DNA from: an uncultured Phocaeicola sp.
GTDB taxonomy: Bacteria; Bacteroidota; Bacteroidia; Bacteroidales; Bacteroidaceae
DNA length: 64,000 nucleotides
NCBI GenBank assembly: GCA_944320885.1
Contig: CALUJE010000003.1
Location: 1 to 64,000 of the forward strand
Direction: 5' to 3'
The translations under genes were made by a program, and so were the position numbers. This document shows positions 37,721 to 46,672 of the stretch, piece by piece (within the stretch, counting starts at the first letter, position 1; every line of letters starts with the position of its first letter). Under the pieces are notes generated by a model. It saw only the letters and a program-made list of their open reading frames with translations, ran no database searches and was not told the origin of the DNA.

Positions 37721-40261
37721 TTATTCATTATCGGAGTTTACCGGGAACAGATAAAATTTCCGTTTCGGATTATAATCAATCATCCATTGGTCCACAACAA
37801 TATGGCTGTCCAAAGCCTTTATGACGAGCGTATGATTACCTTTCTGAAGCTGCAGAGGCAGTTCAAACCGTGCCTGTCCGCGCAGTACATTGATTTTCCA
37901 TTGTTCTGAACGGAACTTTTCCTTCAGACTGTAAACAGTCGGTTCTGCACCGTCTACACTTACGCTGAAGCGCAAATCACCTTTGTCATTGGGCTGTGTA
38001 GGAATCAGCGCCACACGCAATACGGCATCACCCTCTTTGCTGGCAGTAAAAGTATAACCCAGTTCACCGCCTTCAGGCACAGATACGGCATTCATGCTAT
38101 GCCCCAGCATGGAGATAGTCTGTACTCCCTCACCTGCTGTCTGATAATCGCAGGCATTGCGAGCTATGGTTCCGTCCTCGGTCAGTGTACGAGTCTTCTT
38201 TGCCGGAGCTTTCTCCAGCCACTTGCTCATTTCATCATCATTTAGCAGGACAGGCAATGACGGAGCAGCAAACACAGGCAAGTCGCGCGGACGCATATTC
38301 ATTGAGCCGCGCCATTTATCTCCCGCCATTTCATTGTTATAATAATCGGTAAGCGAACGTATTTCCATATAGGCATTCTGGCTTCTGGCCGATGCCATAA
38401 AACACTCATCCCGATTTTCGGGCATACAGCAGATTGCATTTCCGTTGGCATAACGGCGTGCCCGCTGGGCTTCGAGCATTTTCCGTGCATGAGCATCCGC
38501 GGCAAGCACCGGATATTTGATGGCAGCAAAATAAGCGTCACGCAATTCCGGTCTGATAACCTTCTCCACCGCCTTCACCGTCTCGCTTACTGAAGCATAA
38601 CGTTCCAGATAACGGTCGAGCTCTCCGCCGAACTCGTCCAGGCTGAACTCCGAATCCCTTACAGGACTCAGTCCACGTTCAAACGTCTTCTTGTCCAGTT
38701 CTACCTGAGTCCATCCCATAAATTCCGGTTTCCGTTCACCGCACAGGCGGAAAAACTCATGCATGGCCGGATACAGGCGGTTACCGGCTTCATCGCCAAA
38801 CTGACGGCATAGCCATGCCTTATAATGCTGTCCTACCGTAGAGGCAGTAATACAATCAATGTCCCAGGCCATATCAAGGAAAAGCTCCAGATCATATCCG
38901 GCCACTTTCGGATCGTGCACATTGGCAATCCATACCTTTCGCACCTGATGGTCGTAAGCCGTACGCATCTCGTTATATATCAGTCCAGGCTGTGTGGTGG
39001 TAAGCCACAGATAATCGTGCGGACGTCCCCAGTAGCTCAAATGATAATAGATACCGGCTCCTCCGCTCCGCTTCTGTTCTTCCTGGCCCGACAGGCGCGT
39101 GATATACCCATAGTTGTCGTCGCACCACATCAATGTGACGTAGTCGGGCACTTTCAAGCCACGGTCATATATCTGCAATACCTCCTTGTACGGCACAAAC
39201 ACCTGCATCTGTTCCGACGGATTGCCTACATACCTGCCTATCAACTCCTGCTGGTCGTCAATTACCCTTTGCAGGGCCTCGAACTTTTCGGCCATTGTCT
39301 TCACTCCTTCCATCGAGCCGTCGTGTATTCCCCGCATACCCACGGTGAACATGTTTCCGCCTGCCGACTCTTTTACTTCCTTCAGACGCTCTATCCAGTA
39401 CTTCTGTACCTGTTCCTTATTCGTGATGTAGTTAAAGCGTCCCCGTTCTTTTACATCCCACTCCCCCACATTATTTCTCAGCAACGGCTCACAGTGTGAT
39501 GTCCCGATGGCTATACCGCAGCTGTCGGCCATGGCCTTTGCCCCTTCTATCCGGAAGAAAGCAGTTGTTCCGTCGTGCATGGCCGGCCAGAATGCGTTCG
39601 CACGCAACCGCAGCAGGAGCTGGAATATTTTCTTATACGTTTTCACCCCGATATGTCCGTAAGGCGCCGGTTCATAATTGCCGGTACTCCACGGACGCAC
39701 AGACCAGTCCTCGTCATTAAGAAATACTCCCCGATACTCTACCGAAGCTCCTTGCAGGGTTTGATAGTCGCTGTCAATAGTCAACCGGTCTTTCTTTTCC
39801 GGAATCACATCGCCCCACCATACCCACGGTGACACTCCGGCCAAGCGTGACAATTCAAGCAGTCCATAAGCCGTGCCGCGTCCGTTGGCTCCAGTCACGA
39901 TAATCTGTCCGTTTGCCACACAGATATGAAAACCGTCAATCTTTTTCTCCAGCTTGTCTACCGGCACTCCGGAATCTTTCAATGATTTCCGCATCGCCTC
40001 CGATGCCTTGTCGAGCTCAACAATGCGTATTGATGCCGCGGCATTTTCCACAGTCCGGATATCCTTTCCGGTTACAGCCTTCATATCCGACGAAAACATC
40101 TGCAGGGCGATTCTGACCACCGGCTCTACTTTTTCCTGCACATGACAAGTCACGGCATCACGGCCATTATACCATTCGAAGTCGGTTGCCGAAACAGTCA
40201 TGGCCGAAGCCGACAATAAAGCAAAAAACAAATTACGAAAACAGGATGTATATTTAGTCAT
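37721..40261 (-). CDS. Secreted glycoside hydrolase family 115 (alpha-glucuronidase type)
   Basis: An 846-residue exported enzyme. Residues 1-26 are a signal peptide (LFFALLSASAMTVSA). The following domain (about 30-160) is the GH115 N-terminal domain. The catalytic (beta/alpha)8 domain has VEYRGVFLNDEDWSVRPW, LRANAFWPAMHDGTTAFF and VTLMWCDDNYGYITRL. A C-terminal beta-sandwich (about 690-846, with TLVIKALDSHIVVDQWMIDY) is the usual GH115 accessory domain. The family removes 4-O-methyl-glucuronic acid from xylan or acts on related glycans; the exact substrate is not readable. It stands alone, with no SusC/SusD pair beside it. Confidence 0.92.
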   Translation of the reverse strand: MTKYTSCFRNLFFALLSASAMTVSATDFEWYNGRDAVTCHVQEKVEPVVRIALQMFSSDMKAVTGKDIRTVENAAASIRIVELDKASEAMRKSLKDSGVPVDKLEKKIDGFHICVANGQIIVTGANGRGTAYGLLELSRLAGVSPWVWWGDVIPEKKDRLTIDSDYQTLQGASVEYRGVFLNDEDWSVRPWSTGNYEPAPYGHIGVKTYKKIFQLLLRLRANAFWPAMHDGTTAFFRIEGAKAMADSCGIAIGTSHCEPLLRNNVGEWDVKERGRFNYITNKEQVQKYWIERLKEVKESAGGNMFTVGMRGIHDGSMEGVKTMAEKFEALQRVIDDQQELIGRYVGNPSEQMQVFVPYKEVLQIYDRGLKVPDYVTLMWCDDNYGYITRLSGQEEQKRSGGAGIYYHLSYWGRPHDYLWLTTTQPGLIYNEMRTAYDHQVRKVWIANVHDPKVAGYDLELFLDMAWDIDCITASTVGQHYKAWLCRQFGDEAGNRLYPAMHEFFRLCGERKPEFMGWTQVELDKKTFERGLSPVRDSEFSLDEFGGELDRYLERYASVSETVKAVEKVIRPELRDAYFAAIKYPVLAADAHARKMLEAQRARRYANGNAICCMPENRDECFMASARSQNAYMEIRSLTDYYNNEMAGDKWRGSMNMRPRDLPVFAAPSLPVLLNDDEMSKWLEKAPAKKTRTLTEDGTIARNACDYQTAGEGVQTISMLGHSMNAVSVPEGGELGYTFTASKEGDAVLRVALIPTQPNDKGDLRFSVSVDGAEPTVYSLKEKFRSEQWKINVLRGQARFELPLQLQKGNHTLVIKALDSHIVVDQWMIDYNPKRKFYLFPVNSDNE

Positions 40262-40303
40262 AGTATGATGTCAAGATAGATTTCTTTAAATGTGTTTGTC
40301 GGA

Positions 40304-40311
40304 CAAATATA
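40304..40311 (-). promoter_or_regulatory. Sigma-ABfr -7 box for the GH115 gene
   Basis: Read leftward the sequence is TATATTTG, 43 nt before the GH115 ATG at 40261. Confidence 0.45.
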
Positions 40312-40469
40312 CGTTTTTCGGCAGACATTTCTTGCATTGGAGAGGATATTTCTACCATATATCAACAGCGGTGATGGAACCTTTACTGTTTTCCTTGCAT
40401 GTATATGTTACGGCTTCTGAATTCAAGTTGTGATATCAGGTCTATAACAGTTTAATATGTAAAAAAGAA

Positions 40470-40571
40470 ATGACAATAATTATATTTGTAATATTCATAT
40501 CATCATGCATCTGTGTCATGGCTGGAGATGCCGGACATAAGCCTTGCAGAAGGAAAAAGGGGAAGAGGTAA
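40470..40571 (+). CDS. Possible 33-residue lipoprotein-like or membrane peptide
   Basis: A short frame starting MTIIIFVIFISSCICVMAG and ending in a basic tail with CRRKKGKR. The first 18 residues are strongly hydrophobic, and ISSC at 10-13 resembles a lipobox. An A-rich stretch precedes the ATG, but no promoter box was found at a good distance. It lies in the 725-bp gap between the GH115 gene and the methyltransferase operon. It could be a real small gene or chance; no homologue is known to me. Confidence 0.2.
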   Translation: MTIIIFVIFISSCICVMAGDAGHKPCRRKKGKR

Positions 40572-40775
40572 GTGTATGCATTTAATATAAAAGTCATACT
40601 TTATTAGTTAGAACTTGATTTAGATCAGAGTATGCATTTATCTTAATATTTGTTTAAATATCAAGATAAACAATCATACAGATTTTTATGTGTATATATT
40701 ATGATTTTCAGATACAATCAATTTATCAAAAAGAAGTTTTTTCTATCCTTTTTCATTTTATAATATTATGTTTTA

Positions 40776-40783
40776 TATCTTTG
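40776..40783 (+). promoter_or_regulatory. Sigma-ABfr -7 box for the methyltransferase/DGQHR/helicase operon
   Basis: TATCTTTG, a perfect TAnnTTTG, with TTTC as a weak -33 about 21 bp upstream. The predicted start is near 40790, about 197 nt before the methyltransferase ATG, leaving a long leader with a palindrome and a tiny frame. Confidence 0.5.
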
Positions 40784-40796
40784 TAAATAATAAAGA

Positions 40797-40814
40797 TTTA
40801 ATTCATGAATTAAA
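40797..40814. promoter_or_regulatory. 18-bp perfect palindrome (operator candidate)
   Basis: TTTAATTCATGAATTAAA is its own reverse complement. It begins about 7 nt after the predicted transcript start, the position of a repressor operator. AT-rich palindromes can arise by chance, but 18 perfect positions at this place are notable. Confidence 0.4.
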
Positions 40815-40821
40815 TAAAAAT

Positions 40822-40917
40822 ATGGTATACGAAAAAGATATCAAAACAGAATTAGCTTACATAGAAATTTGGAAAATCTTTTATATAGTTAATTCTTATG
40901 TTTACAATCATAAATAA
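40822..40917 (+). CDS. Possible 31-residue leader peptide
   Basis: A short frame beginning MVYEKDIKTELAYIEIW and ending VYNHK, 32 nt after the predicted start of the operon mRNA and 8 nt after the palindrome. It is rich in Tyr and Ile and has no recognisable domain. It might be a leader or controller peptide, or not translated at all. Confidence 0.2.
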   Translation: MVYEKDIKTELAYIEIWKIFYIVNSYVYNHK

Positions 40918-40986
40918 TCTAATTTTAAAATTATGATATTTTTAAATACAGGTTTAAAAGTATAAATAGGAGAAGTGCATTATTGT

Positions 40987-41907
40987 ATGACAGAAGAGCA
41001 AAATAATAAAATAATTGCAAAACCATTTGTAAAATGGGCTGGTGGAAAAGGAACTCTAATAAAACAGCTTATTGAACATCTTCCAAGTAATTTCAAAGAC
41101 CAACAAAATGTCACCTATATTGAACCTTTTGTTGGAGGTGGAGCTATGTTATTCTACATGCTAACTCATTATCCTAACATCAAACATGCTATTATTAATG
41201 ATGTTAATCAAGATTTAATTAATTGCTATCAATTAATTAAAAAAGATCCAATTAAATTAATAACACTATTAAAATGTTTGAGGGATGAATTTTATCAATT
41301 GACATCAATTGATGAACAAAGTAAATATTATTATCAGAAACGAAAAAAATATAATAACAATGAATTATCAATTGAAGAACGAGCTGCTTGCTTCATTTTT
41401 CTCAATAAGACTTGTTTTAATGGTCTGTATCGAGTTAATACAAGCGGAAAATTCAATGTTCCTTTTGGTAAATACAAAACTCCCAAGATTTGTGATGAGG
41501 ATGTGATAATGGCAGATCATAAAGTTTTGCAAAATGTAGATATATTTTCCGGAGAATATAATAACATAACAAAACATTTAGGAAAAAAGTATAATTTTAT
41601 TTATATAGATCCACCATATCGTCCACTTTCTGAATCTGCATGCTTTATAGAATATACACATAATATATTTAATGATACAGAACAAGAAAAATTAAAAATT
41701 TATTGTGATATGTTAACTCAAAAAGATTGTAAGGTTATGCAAAGTAATTCCAATTCTATAGATAATGATGGAAAACCTTATTTTGTAAAATTATACGATA
41801 CATATCATATTAATCAAGTTAAAGCACACCGATTTATAAATGCTCATGCAGGGAAGCGTGAAAAAGAAACTGAATTACTAATCATGAATTATGAAACTCA
41901 TCAATAA
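40987..41907 (+). CDS. Dam-like (D12 class) DNA adenine N6-methyltransferase
   Basis: A 306-residue methyltransferase of the Dam/DpnM group. Motif X is VKWAGGKGTLIKQL (KWAGGK at 16-21), motif I is YIEPFVGGGAMLFYM (near 44-58), NDVNQDLINCY follows, and motif IV DPPY lies at 208-211 in FIYIDPPYRPLS. It should methylate adenine in a short DNA site. Start: ATG 40987 with AGGAGAAG about 12 nt upstream; a GTG at 40975 would add four residues. It is much more AT-rich than the surrounding core genes, which points to transfer. The next gene follows after 20 nt. Confidence 0.9.
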   Translation: MTEEQNNKIIAKPFVKWAGGKGTLIKQLIEHLPSNFKDQQNVTYIEPFVGGGAMLFYMLTHYPNIKHAIINDVNQDLINCYQLIKKDPIKLITLLKCLRDEFYQLTSIDEQSKYYYQKRKKYNNNELSIEERAACFIFLNKTCFNGLYRVNTSGKFNVPFGKYKTPKICDEDVIMADHKVLQNVDIFSGEYNNITKHLGKKYNFIYIDPPYRPLSESACFIEYTHNIFNDTEQEKLKIYCDMLTQKDCKVMQSNSNSIDNDGKPYFVKLYDTYHINQVKAHRFINAHAGKREKETELLIMNYETHQ

Positions 41908-41927
41908 GTATAAACAAATTTAAGCAT

Positions 41928-44261
41928 ATGGCCTCATTAACAACTTCACAAATTCAAATAATTAAAGAGCATATGACAAATGATGAATCTGTGCTCTCCA
42001 AAAAATTTAGAGCAAGAAAAACTCCTTATATTACACGGAGTATTTTTTTAAATGAGTTAGATGATTACATTAATGAAGGATGGGAAGAAGTTTCTACTTC
42101 GAAATTTAAGGCTAAGATCCAAAAACAAAAACCTGCAGGAATAAAATTTGAGGATGATATTTGGTGTATGTTTTATAATCTTGGATTTAGAATTCTTAAT
42201 TATGACGAAAATTTGGTTATACAATGGGGGGACAAACCAGAAGATAAACATCAATTAGATGTTGTTGCTGTAGGGGAAGAAGCTATATTTGTTGTCGAGT
42301 GTAAAGCAACAGAAAATATTAAAGCTGCATCTTTTAAGAAAGATATAAATGATATATGCCTATATAAGGATGGCATAATGAAAGCTTTACGCCAAATATA
42401 TGGAAATGACAAAAAAGTAAAATTTATTTTTGCTACACGCAATTATACATTTACAGAAGGATGCGAAGATGAAAAGAGGTTAGCAGACAACAAAATATTT
42501 CAATTCACTGATAATACATATGATTATATAAATAGTCTTATAAAGTCATATAAGTCTACCGTTATTTATCAGTTTTATGGTTTGATGTTTCAACATGAAC
42601 GCATTAATAATGATAAAATTCGTATTCCAGCACTAATGGGAACAATGGGTGGTCATAATTATTATATGTTATCAATCGAACCTGCTAAATTGCTAAAGAT
42701 TGGCTTTGTGTTACACCGTACAAAGGTCAACACTCAAATTACAATGCCAACTTACCAGCGATTACTTATTCCTGCTCGATTAAAAGGTATTGGAGAGTTT
42801 ATTGATAAAGGCGGGTATTTCCCTAATACAGTTATTATCAATTTTGATAATTCTAATAAAAAAAATAGAATCCAATTCGATTTAGCACCTGGTGGTTCTG
42901 ACAATACAAAAACCAAATTGGGTTATTTGACTATTCCTAATGCTTACTGTATTGCTTATATCATAGATGGCCAACATAGAGTATATGGGTACGCTAACTC
43001 TAAGTATAAAGACACCAATACAATTCCTGTTGTTGCGTTTGATGGATTACCTTCAGATGAGCAATTAAAGATATTTATGGATATTAACGAACATCAAAAA
43101 GCAGTCAGTCCAAGTTTGAGATTAGATTTGAATGAGGATTTAAACTGGGATTCTCCTTATCTGAACTCTCGTCTAAAAGCACTACGTTCATCAATCATAA
43201 AACAGCTTGGTAGAGATAATAGTAGTGTCTTAGCACGTAAAATCGCGATTGGTGAAGATACTGCAAAACTACAATTAAAACCATTTGATACTGCGCTATC
43301 CAAGTCATCGTTACTACCTAAAGCTACCACAAAAGAGTTTACAGATCATACTGATGTATGCCTTTATAATACAAATTGTGTTGAACATAATAAGGCTATG
43401 CTAGAAGCCCAAAAAAGAATAGTTAATTTGATAAAAGAATGCTATGCTTATGTTTACTACCAAATGATTGATGAACATAAATACGAATACGAAGCATTTA
43501 TTGAGTGTAATCGTGGCACTTATGCCTTTGTTTCATTAATTGCATCACTGAATGAGTACCTCATTCATAGTGGCATATTATCACAAAAATCAAGTACAAA
43601 AGAACAGGTGGACTCAATGACGCCTTATTTTAATATATTGATCAACTATTTGTGCAATATGCCTATAGACGAACGAACACAAATTCAATTAATCAAAGGT
43701 CAAGGTGCAGATACACTATGGCTTCGAATGTATCAAAATGCCATCCATAAACAGATACCTGAATATAACCCAGACGGTTTAGAAGCTTGGTTGGAAACAC
43801 AGGACAAAGATTTACAAGAAGCAGGAAAAGAGTGCGGTCGACAAATCGAAAAGATTGTAAAGGATAGTATTCTTAGAAAACTTGTAGAACTGTATGGAGA
43901 TATGTGGGGAAGTAAGGTGAAAAAAATTATGGGTAAATGTCTTCAGCGTATGGATGACAATGAAGATATCGATAATCAGGATTGGACAGATTTCATGACA
44001 TTACAAGATTACAAAGAGATCATTGAAAACAATTGGAGTATCCAAAAAGATGACGATGAGTCGTTTGTTACATTTGAGGCTGAATTTGCGATACAGGTAT
44101 CGGATTCATTTAGAACAAAGACAGACAAACTTAAATGGATAAACGATTTAATATCATTCAGTAAAGCTTGGACTACAACTAAAGGAAGACCTCTTTCTCT
44201 AACAGAGGTAAATGAAATGCGATCAATATTGCAAAATTTGGCACCAACAGAAGATTTATAA
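41928..44261 (+). CDS. PD-(D/E)XK-like nuclease region fused to DGQHR (DndB-like) domain
   Basis: A 777-residue protein. Residues 70-200 look like a PD-(D/E)XK nuclease core: Glu75 in KFEDDIW, Asp111 in HQLDVVAVG and E124-x-K126 in FVVECKAT. Residues 245-480 form a DGQHR domain: PTYQRLLIPARLKGIGEFI, DGQHR at 347-351, then FMDINEHQKAVSPSLRLDL. DGQHR domains occur in DndB and related phosphorothioate or deazaguanine DNA-modification proteins. The last ~130 residues are helical and recall Swt1/HEPN-like tails without a clear RxxxxH motif. It lies between the methyltransferase and helicase genes and shares a TAATG stop/start with the latter. A DNA-recognition plus cleavage role is inferred. Confidence 0.75.
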   Translation: MASLTTSQIQIIKEHMTNDESVLSKKFRARKTPYITRSIFLNELDDYINEGWEEVSTSKFKAKIQKQKPAGIKFEDDIWCMFYNLGFRILNYDENLVIQWGDKPEDKHQLDVVAVGEEAIFVVECKATENIKAASFKKDINDICLYKDGIMKALRQIYGNDKKVKFIFATRNYTFTEGCEDEKRLADNKIFQFTDNTYDYINSLIKSYKSTVIYQFYGLMFQHERINNDKIRIPALMGTMGGHNYYMLSIEPAKLLKIGFVLHRTKVNTQITMPTYQRLLIPARLKGIGEFIDKGGYFPNTVIINFDNSNKKNRIQFDLAPGGSDNTKTKLGYLTIPNAYCIAYIIDGQHRVYGYANSKYKDTNTIPVVAFDGLPSDEQLKIFMDINEHQKAVSPSLRLDLNEDLNWDSPYLNSRLKALRSSIIKQLGRDNSSVLARKIAIGEDTAKLQLKPFDTALSKSSLLPKATTKEFTDHTDVCLYNTNCVEHNKAMLEAQKRIVNLIKECYAYVYYQMIDEHKYEYEAFIECNRGTYAFVSLIASLNEYLIHSGILSQKSSTKEQVDSMTPYFNILINYLCNMPIDERTQIQLIKGQGADTLWLRMYQNAIHKQIPEYNPDGLEAWLETQDKDLQEAGKECGRQIEKIVKDSILRKLVELYGDMWGSKVKKIMGKCLQRMDDNEDIDNQDWTDFMTLQDYKEIIENNWSIQKDDDESFVTFEAEFAIQVSDSFRTKTDKLKWINDLISFSKAWTTTKGRPLSLTEVNEMRSILQNLAPTEDL

Positions 44262-45919
44262 TGATTGATTATAACGAGTTTTGTCAAAAAGATATCACCC
44301 TTCGTGATTACCAGCAGCTTGCTAAAGAGGAAATCTTTAGCAAGTGGAATTGTGTTGACAATATTTTATACCAAATGCCGACCGGTACAGGTAAAACTCG
44401 ATTATTTACATCGATAATTCGTGATATCAACGTATGGGGCCTCAGACACAATATCAATTATCGAATATTGATTATTGCCCACCGTAGCGAGTTGATCGAG
44501 CAAAGTTCCCATAGCCTAGATAAATATCGTATTAAGCACGGCGTTTTAGCAGGTACGATGAAAGACAAGCGAGATCTAACTCAAGCGATTCAGGTTGCAT
44601 CTATCCAAACTATTACTCACCCATCTAATAGATGTTTAATTGAAAGTCTTCAATTTGACTTCATTATTATTGATGAAGCGCATCATGCAGTAGCTAATTC
44701 TTATCAGAAATTATGGAAATTCTGCCCTAACTCTAAAAAATTGGGAGTCACAGCAACTCCATGGAGAATGAATAATAGTGGTTTTACACAACTCTTTGAT
44801 GCATATATTCCATCTATGTCAATCAAAGAGTTCATTCAAAAGGGATGGTTAGCGGCATATCAGTATTATTCTATTCCTAGTAACTCTGAAATTATTAAAT
44901 CAATAGAATCCATTCGAGAATTTGATATAGAAGGAGACTATAAAAATAGTGTTTTAACTCAAGTCTTCGACACATCAAAAATTAGAGCTCAACTATATAA
45001 TAGTTATGTAAAGAATGCATTGGGTAAAAAAGGCATTATATACAGTATATCTCGTGAACATAGTGAACATATATGTTCTCAATATCGCAGTCATAATATA
45101 GTAATTGAAAACATTGATAGTGAAACTCCAGCGAAGATACGAGAAAACATTATAAAAGCTTTTAAGAATGGAGATATTGATATCATTGTGAACGTTGATA
45201 TATTTTCTGAAGGTTTTGATTGCCCTGATATTGAATTTATTCAATTAGCTAGACCTACCAGATCTTTGGTAAAATATATCCAACAGGTTGGTCGAGGGTT
45301 AAGAAAAAATGGAAATAAACAATGTATCATTTTAGATAATGTCGGCATGTATTCTCGTTTTGGATTACCAGATGAAGATCGTGATTGGGAATCATTTTTT
45401 TATGGAAACAAAATAGAACATTCTATTGAAAAAACGAATTCGCGTAATAAAGGGAACTTGAAAGCTTGTCAAAATATGGATCTCAGTGAAGGAAATGAGG
45501 ACATGATTCTTATTCAAAATTTTGATACTTCACAAATTTCAAAACAAGAGAATTTTACTCAAACTCTTTCAATACCGAAGATCTACACTCAAAAAGAATA
45601 CAAATATCATTTTTCCATTACAAGTAAACAATTTAATTCGGGAAAATATATTATTGAAGAAAATGAAGAAGGATTCTTTATTGTAAATACTAGGACTCTA
45701 AGCAAAATGTTATTAATTAAGATGAGAACCATACGTGGAGGAATAATAATAGTTTCTAAAGAACCTGAAAAAAAATCATTTACAATAATAAAAACTCTGT
45801 CCAATTCTACTTTACATACTCCTTTAAGTTACATTATTGGCACATTACATAAAGAAGGACTATTATTAAAGTTTACCTCTTTTGATAAATCTAAAATAAA
45901 TATAACTATAACAGTTTAA
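44261..45919 (+). CDS. Superfamily II DEAD/DEAH helicase (restriction-type)
   Basis: A 552-residue helicase resembling the translocase subunits of restriction systems. Walker A is QMPTGTGKTRL (39-48), motif Ia is IIAHRSELIEQS, motif II is IIIDEAHHAV (DEAH at 138-141) and motif III is GVTATPWR. The second RecA domain has NVDIFSEGFDCPDIEFI and motif VI QQVGRGLRKNG. Residues 390-552 form a tail I do not recognise. The ATG overlaps the upstream stop (TAATG), so the three genes form one translationally coupled operon. Its role is probably DNA translocation for the nuclease partner. Confidence 0.85.
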   Translation: MIDYNEFCQKDITLRDYQQLAKEEIFSKWNCVDNILYQMPTGTGKTRLFTSIIRDINVWGLRHNINYRILIIAHRSELIEQSSHSLDKYRIKHGVLAGTMKDKRDLTQAIQVASIQTITHPSNRCLIESLQFDFIIIDEAHHAVANSYQKLWKFCPNSKKLGVTATPWRMNNSGFTQLFDAYIPSMSIKEFIQKGWLAAYQYYSIPSNSEIIKSIESIREFDIEGDYKNSVLTQVFDTSKIRAQLYNSYVKNALGKKGIIYSISREHSEHICSQYRSHNIVIENIDSETPAKIRENIIKAFKNGDIDIIVNVDIFSEGFDCPDIEFIQLARPTRSLVKYIQQVGRGLRKNGNKQCIILDNVGMYSRFGLPDEDRDWESFFYGNKIEHSIEKTNSRNKGNLKACQNMDLSEGNEDMILIQNFDTSQISKQENFTQTLSIPKIYTQKEYKYHFSITSKQFNSGKYIIEENEEGFFIVNTRTLSKMLLIKMRTIRGGIIIVSKEPEKKSFTIIKTLSNSTLHTPLSYIIGTLHKEGLLLKFTSFDKSKINITITV

Positions 45920-46051
45920 AAGAAAACAAAAACAGTTGAATCTATAATAAGGGTTATGCATGCTGACCGAAATTATGACCTGTCAGATTTGGGCATCGGT
46001 TCTTTCTTTATGTAGCCATAACTCATCAAATAATGTTGGCACATAGCTTAT

Positions 46052-46672
46052 CTATTCAAATTGTTTATTATTTTGAAAGAACAACGGATAATATTTATCT
46101 TGTAAAAACTCATTTTGCAAGTTCTGAAAATCTGCTCGCACACCGGTTACACTCAGCCTGTTATCAAATACTACATAAAAGTCAATAGATACTTTTTGCT
46201 TAACATCTACACCAGTTTTCTGACATTCGGTATTAATAATGCCGTCGTATGTATGCCAAAGTTGCTCTTTGGCTTCATTGGCACGTTGCAAAATGGTCAA
46301 ATTGTTATTCGATGAAACATTGGTTTTAAACTCTATAAAACTAAATTCTTTATCTGTGAGTAAAGCACAATCGCACACACCACCCTGAATATAATGCATT
46401 CCTGTAATAATACAGCCGTCTAAAGGTAATAGTACCAATGTCTTCTTCATGGGGTTTTGAGCATGAAAAGTTTTCGATAGAAATGCTGTAGGCTCGGCAT
46501 TAGTCCAATCAGTATAATGAAGGCCGACATCATCATAGACATACAGATTCTCATCGCTACTTTTATCAAAAGCATTCTCAACTCCTAACGGTCCACAATT
46601 TTTTAACGCTGAGCACAATCGTAATTGAATTATAGCTACAGGCAAATCCTTATTTTGCGAAAGTTTTGGCAT
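46052..46672 (-). CDS. Small PD-(D/E)XK-like protein, partner of AAA ATPase
   Basis: A 206-residue protein that I do not recognise by name. Residues 95-120 read GGVCDCALLT-DKEFSFIEFKTN: an Asp (101), then Glu-Phe-Lys (114-116), spaced like the D...ExK core of PD-(D/E)XK nucleases. The start ATG at 46672 lies inside the last codons of the ATPase gene (23-nt overlap), so the two are translated together. The pair resembles ATPase plus nuclease defence modules (Septu, PARIS and OLD-type pairs are analogues in layout, not shown homologues). The gene is convergent with the helicase operon; 132 bp separate them. Confidence 0.6.
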   Translation of the reverse strand: MPKLSQNKDLPVAIIQLRLCSALKNCGPLGVENAFDKSSDENLYVYDDVGLHYTDWTNAEPTAFLSKTFHAQNPMKKTLVLLPLDGCIITGMHYIQGGVCDCALLTDKEFSFIEFKTNVSSNNNLTILQRANEAKEQLWHTYDGIINTECQKTGVDVKQKVSIDFYVVFDNRLSVTGVRADFQNLQNEFLQDKYYPLFFQNNKQFE

